Assembly: GCA_028703175.1 (NCBI GenBank)
Contig: JAQVNJ010000176.1
Span: 1-9,504 of the forward strand
Reading direction: 5' to 3'
Length of the DNA: 9,504 nt
Origin: JAAYCB01 sp012744395
GTDB taxonomy: Bacteria > Planctomycetota > Planctomycetia > Pirellulales > Thermoguttaceae
In this document: positions 6,906 through 9,504 of the stretch, one piece after another
How positions within the stretch are numbered: the stretch's first letter is position 1
Layout: every line of letters begins with the position of its first letter
Translations under genes and position numbers: made by a program
Notes under the pieces: generated by a model
Seen by the model: the letters and a program-made list of their open reading frames with translations, nothing else
What the model was told of the DNA's origin: nothing
The model's database searches: none

Positions 6906-7327
6906 GGTTGTTTCATCCCTCCGCTTCGACCATTTGTAAGAATCGTCGTCAAGGCACGCCGCCACGGGACGGGCCATCGAGACTGCTTGAGCGGTACCTC
7001 ACCAGAAATATGGCCCACAGCATTATCCGATAAATATACCAGGCCAAATGACAAGTAACCAGAAGTCTGTAGGTCGCACGGGGTACCCGGCGTGCGGGAT
7101 GTCTGGCAACGGCGCTAGCCTGACCTTCCGGCTTCCCGCGTCATCTGGTATTGCGGCGCGGCCGGTTCGAGTAAAATCGGTTCGGTTCGCCCGTTTGGGT
7201 TGAAGGCGTAAAGGCCGATGGAGAAATGAGGCGCGCGCGAGTCGGGCGAGCCGTTCTGAGAAAGAGGCCCTGGCAAAGCACGCCGAGTTCTTGGCCGGGA
7301 AGGTGCTAAAACCAAAGGAGATGCGCG
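6906..7327. other. Intergenic region between divergent tcmP and hydrolase genes
   Basis: No convincing gene is seen in these 422 bases. The tcmP side (about 7000-7060) is AT-rich (15 G/C in the 40 bases 7021-7060). On the minus strand it holds TTGTCA (7054-7049), TATATT (7038-7033) and GATAAT (7027-7022), probable promoter material, though no pair has ideal spacing. The right half (7100-7327) returns to high G+C and holds a promoter-like pair and GGTTCG repeats facing the hydrolase gene. Confidence 0.5.
7151..7189 (+). promoter_or_regulatory. Putative promoter with GGTTCG repeats upstream of the hydrolase gene
   Basis: TTGCGG (7151-7156) and TAAAAT (7172-7177) are spaced by 15 bases, short of the usual 17. 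Three copies of GGTTCG lie at 7164-7169, 7179-7184 and 7184-7189, flanking the -10-like element, and could be operator half-sites. The leader to the ATG at 7328 would be about 140 bases. Tentative. Confidence 0.3.
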
Positions 7328-8596
7328 ATGCAAGGACTGAAGCGGCGCGAGTTTCTGGGGATCGCAGGGGCCGGAGCCACCTGGGGGGCTGCCGCCGCGG
7401 CGGTTGCCGGGGCGGCAGCCACGGGGGAAGCGCCGAAGGCCGCCCCCGCGGCCGGACCGGGGCAGGTCCAGACGTATGCCAGCGGGCGGGAGGACGGGCG
7501 GTTTATCCAGACCGCCGCCTTCATGCACAAGTCCATGCAGATGCTCCAGCCGAAGCTGGCTTTCACGCCGGACATGACCCGTGAAGGATTTCCCGCCTGG
7601 CGGAAGGCCGTCCGCGAGAAACTGCGCGAACTCGTGTGTTTTCCCGAAGTCGGTGGCCAGCCGGAGCCGAGGCGAATCTGGTCGCAGCCGCGCTCCGGCT
7701 ACCGGCTGGAACGCTGGGAAGCCTATCCGGAGCCGTTCAGCGTCGTGCCGTACCTCGTTCTGGTTCCCGACGGCGCGCGTCCCGCCTCGCCCGCGCCGGC
7801 CGTGATGTGCTTCCCCGGCTCGACCGGCAGCAAGGAGGCGCTCTGCGGCGAACCCGAGCTGAGCGGCTCCCCCGCGCCGGACAAGACGAAGTGGGACGAC
7901 AACCGCATGGCCTATCATTTCGCCCGCCGGGGAATGGTTGCGGTGGCCTTCGACAACCCGGCCACGAACGAGCTGGCGAGCCCCTTGCTCCCGCGCGAAG
8001 CGTTGACGCTGTGCCAAATCTGGATGGGCCGGTGCTACGAAGCGATCTCGGTGTTCCAGAAGGTCTGCGTGCTGCGGTGGCTCGCCGCGCAGCCTTGCGT
8101 CGACGCGAAGCGCCTGGCCGCAAGCGGCCATTCACTCGGCGCCAAGCTGGCCGACATCCTCGGCGTGCTCTATCCGGAACTGGTCAAGGCCGTGGTGCAC
8201 AACGATTTCGTCTGCCATTGGCGGGAACGGGCCGTGGCGATGAACCTCTACCATCCGGGCGGGCACCAGGTCGTGCCCGGCATGTTGCCGTGGTTCGATT
8301 ACACCGACCTGGAAGCCGCGCTGGCCCCGCGGCCGCTGTTGTTCACCGAGGGCGGGCGGCCCAACCAGATCGCCAGAATCCGCCGGGCGTATGCGCTCAC
8401 CGGCGCAGCGGAGGCCGTGCGGGTCTATCACTACGAGAAGTACGAAGACCCGGCCGCGCGGACGCTCGACGATGCCGAGTTGCCCGTGGGCATCGACAAC
8501 GAACAGTATTTCGCCTATGCCTACGTCGACGCGGCCCGGCACCGCTTCCGGCCGCACCGCGCCGTGCCGTGGCTAGCCGACGTGTTTGGGATGTGA
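7328..8596 (+). CDS. Tat-exported alpha/beta hydrolase (esterase / dienelactone-hydrolase-like)
   Basis: A 422-residue protein beginning with a twin-arginine signal (KRREFLG, then an Ala-rich hydrophobic segment to about residue 35). The hydrolase fold follows: VPYLVLVP, AVMCFPGSTGSKE near the oxyanion loop, VAVAFDNPATNE, and the nucleophile elbow GHSLG with Ser269. A late strand LLFTEGG (Glu341) may supply the acid, and the AARHRFRPHRAVPWL stretch near the end probably supplies the catalytic His (His405 likely). The layout resembles acetyl-xylan-esterase and dienelactone-hydrolase-like proteins of Planctomycetota; a periplasmic role removing ester groups from a glycan is inferred. The ATG at 7328 has AAAGGAG at 7314-7320, seven bases upstream; an ATG at 7321 is out of frame. 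It is probably co-transcribed with the beta-helix gene starting 10 bases after its stop. Confidence 0.88.
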   Translation: MQGLKRREFLGIAGAGATWGAAAAAVAGAAATGEAPKAAPAAGPGQVQTYASGREDGRFIQTAAFMHKSMQMLQPKLAFTPDMTREGFPAWRKAVREKLRELVCFPEVGGQPEPRRIWSQPRSGYRLERWEAYPEPFSVVPYLVLVPDGARPASPAPAVMCFPGSTGSKEALCGEPELSGSPAPDKTKWDDNRMAYHFARRGMVAVAFDNPATNELASPLLPREALTLCQIWMGRCYEAISVFQKVCVLRWLAAQPCVDAKRLAASGHSLGAKLADILGVLYPELVKAVVHNDFVCHWRERAVAMNLYHPGGHQVVPGMLPWFDYTDLEAALAPRPLLFTEGGRPNQIARIRRAYALTGAAEAVRVYHYEKYEDPAARTLDDAELPVGIDNEQYFAYAYVDAARHRFRPHRAVPWLADVFGM

Positions 8597-8606
8597 AGGA
8601 GGAGTC

Positions 8607-9504
8607 ATGATGAAATACCTCGAGAAACTGACTTGGATCTCGCTGGTCCTGCTCGGCAGGTTCGCGATCGCCCCGGCCGGCGAGCCCGGCTGGCTGAGCG
8701 TCACCGATTGCGGAGCATCGGGCTCCGCGTACCAGACCACGGCCGTCACCACGGCCGGCTCGAACGAGATCACCGTCGCCGAGGTCGGCGATTTCCAGGT
8801 CGGCCAGGGCGTGATCGTGTCGAAGTGCAATCCGCACTTCGAACGGTGCATCCTCAAGCCGCCCGAGAATCCTTACGGCACGGGCCCGCTCGGCGACGCC
8901 GCCGCGCTCCGCGGCTACGACGGCAGCAGCGGCAGTTGGCTGGTCTTCCTGGTTGAGATCAACAGCGCAGAGCCGCTCAGATTCCGCTGGAGCGACGACA
9001 TGGCGCGGACCTGGAAGGGCGACAAGGTCCCCGTCACGTTCGACTGGCAGGCGTTGAGCGGCGGCGTCGAGATCAAGTTCAAGAAGCAGGACTGGCAGCC
9101 GGGCCAAATGATCACCTTCCACGCCCGCGACCACCTGCTGACCCGGATCGAGCGAATGGAAGGCGATCGGCTCACGCTCGCCGAGCCGGCCGGCCGGGCC
9201 GTGGCCGACGCCGCCCTGCGGCATTTCGACAGCGAAGCCCTTCAGCAGGCCGTCGCCCGGGCCCTGAAAGAGAACCGCAACCTCTTCTTCCCCGCCGGCC
9301 ACTACCGGCTGATGGCCGGGCTGGCCGTGTCGGGCCCGGAGGGCATCGTCCTCGCAGGCGCCCGCGGCGGCCGGGCGGTGCTCGACATCTCCGAGGGCTA
9401 CGGCCCCTGCGTGAGGCTTGCCGGCGGCAGCGAGGCCACCGTCCGCAACCTGTGGATGGTCGGCCACACGGCCCTCGGCGAGGGGCCGGGCTGGCACAGC
9501 TTTC
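8607..9504 (+). CDS. Secreted right-handed beta-helix protein, pectate-lyase-3-like (3' end cut by window)
   Basis: The open frame runs off the window after 299 codons. A signal peptide (Lys-containing start, WISLVLLGRFAIA core) is followed by LSVTDCGASGS, the usual opening of pectate-lyase-3/GH28-type beta-helices. The cap motif that normally comes straight after (FDSEALQQAVARALKEN, then LFFPAGHYRL) appears only from about Asp208. Residues about 45-195 between them form an inserted, strand-rich segment. Coils of the helix begin at about 240-290 (GIVLAGARGG, CVRLAGGSEATVRNLWMVG). AGGAGGAG at 8597-8604 serves either ATG 8607 or the adjacent ATG 8610; the second has the better spacing. It is probably a polysaccharide lyase, glycosidase or glycan-binding protein, operonic with the hydrolase. 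Catalytic residues lie beyond the window and cannot be judged. Confidence 0.85.
   Translation, partial: MMKYLEKLTWISLVLLGRFAIAPAGEPGWLSVTDCGASGSAYQTTAVTTAGSNEITVAEVGDFQVGQGVIVSKCNPHFERCILKPPENPYGTGPLGDAAALRGYDGSSGSWLVFLVEINSAEPLRFRWSDDMARTWKGDKVPVTFDWQALSGGVEIKFKKQDWQPGQMITFHARDHLLTRIERMEGDRLTLAEPAGRAVADAALRHFDSEALQQAVARALKENRNLFFPAGHYRLMAGLAVSGPEGIVLAGARGGRAVLDISEGYGPCVRLAGGSEATVRNLWMVGHTALGEGPGWHSF

Noticed and set aside
6905..6977. Upstream start for tcmP at 6977
   Set aside because: The extra 24 residues do not resemble the family start and there is no ribosome site before 6977, whereas GGAGGG precedes 6905.
8397..9497. Minus-strand open frame opposite the hydrolase end and beta-helix gene
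   Set aside because: It spans two real + strand genes and their junction and has no domain features; it is an artefact of G+C-rich third positions.

Overview
The window looks like chromosomal DNA from an environmental bacterium of the Planctomycetota type, or a related PVC lineage. Supporting signs are high G+C, Tat-exported Gfo/Idh/MocA oxidoreductases and hydrolases, a DUF4838 protein and a pectate-lyase-3-like beta-helix protein, with no SusC/SusD pair. The assignment is by gene content and style only. No rRNA, tRNA, CRISPR array, transposase or integrase was seen.

Layout. Positions 146-5156 (+ strand) hold four genes: a secreted DUF4838 glycosidase-like protein, a Tat-signal Gfo/Idh/MocA oxidoreductase, a small cytoplasmic flavin reductase/flavoredoxin-like protein, and a secreted concanavalin-like (jelly-roll) protein resembling polysaccharide lyases. 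Positions 7328-9504 (+ strand) hold a Tat-signal alpha/beta hydrolase followed 10 bases later by a secreted beta-helix protein that runs off the window. Together these look like a dispersed glycan-degradation locus: exported lyase or glycosidase-like enzymes, an esterase-like hydrolase, and redox enzymes for modified sugars. The substrate cannot be read from the sequence.

Between these blocks, on the minus strand, lies a two-gene module of visibly lower G+C (about 5345-6905): tcmP, a SAM-methyltransferase-like 'three-Cys-motif partner protein', followed by its usual partner, a DUF5131 (phage Gp37/Gp68) protein with a radical-SAM-like triple-cysteine motif. Its strand, composition and families differ from its surroundings, so it is probably an acquired cassette of unknown function.

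The most interesting observation is that tcmP carries a -1 frame disruption near its 3' end (about 6178-6190). The 0 frame goes on to an unrelated-looking tail ending at 6048. The -1 frame encodes a 36-residue tail that looks like the proper family C-terminus and stops in a TGATG overlap with the ATG of the DUF5131 gene. The intact ancestor was therefore probably a translationally coupled pair. The present sequence is a recent mutation, an assembly or homopolymer error, or (less likely) programmed frameshifting.
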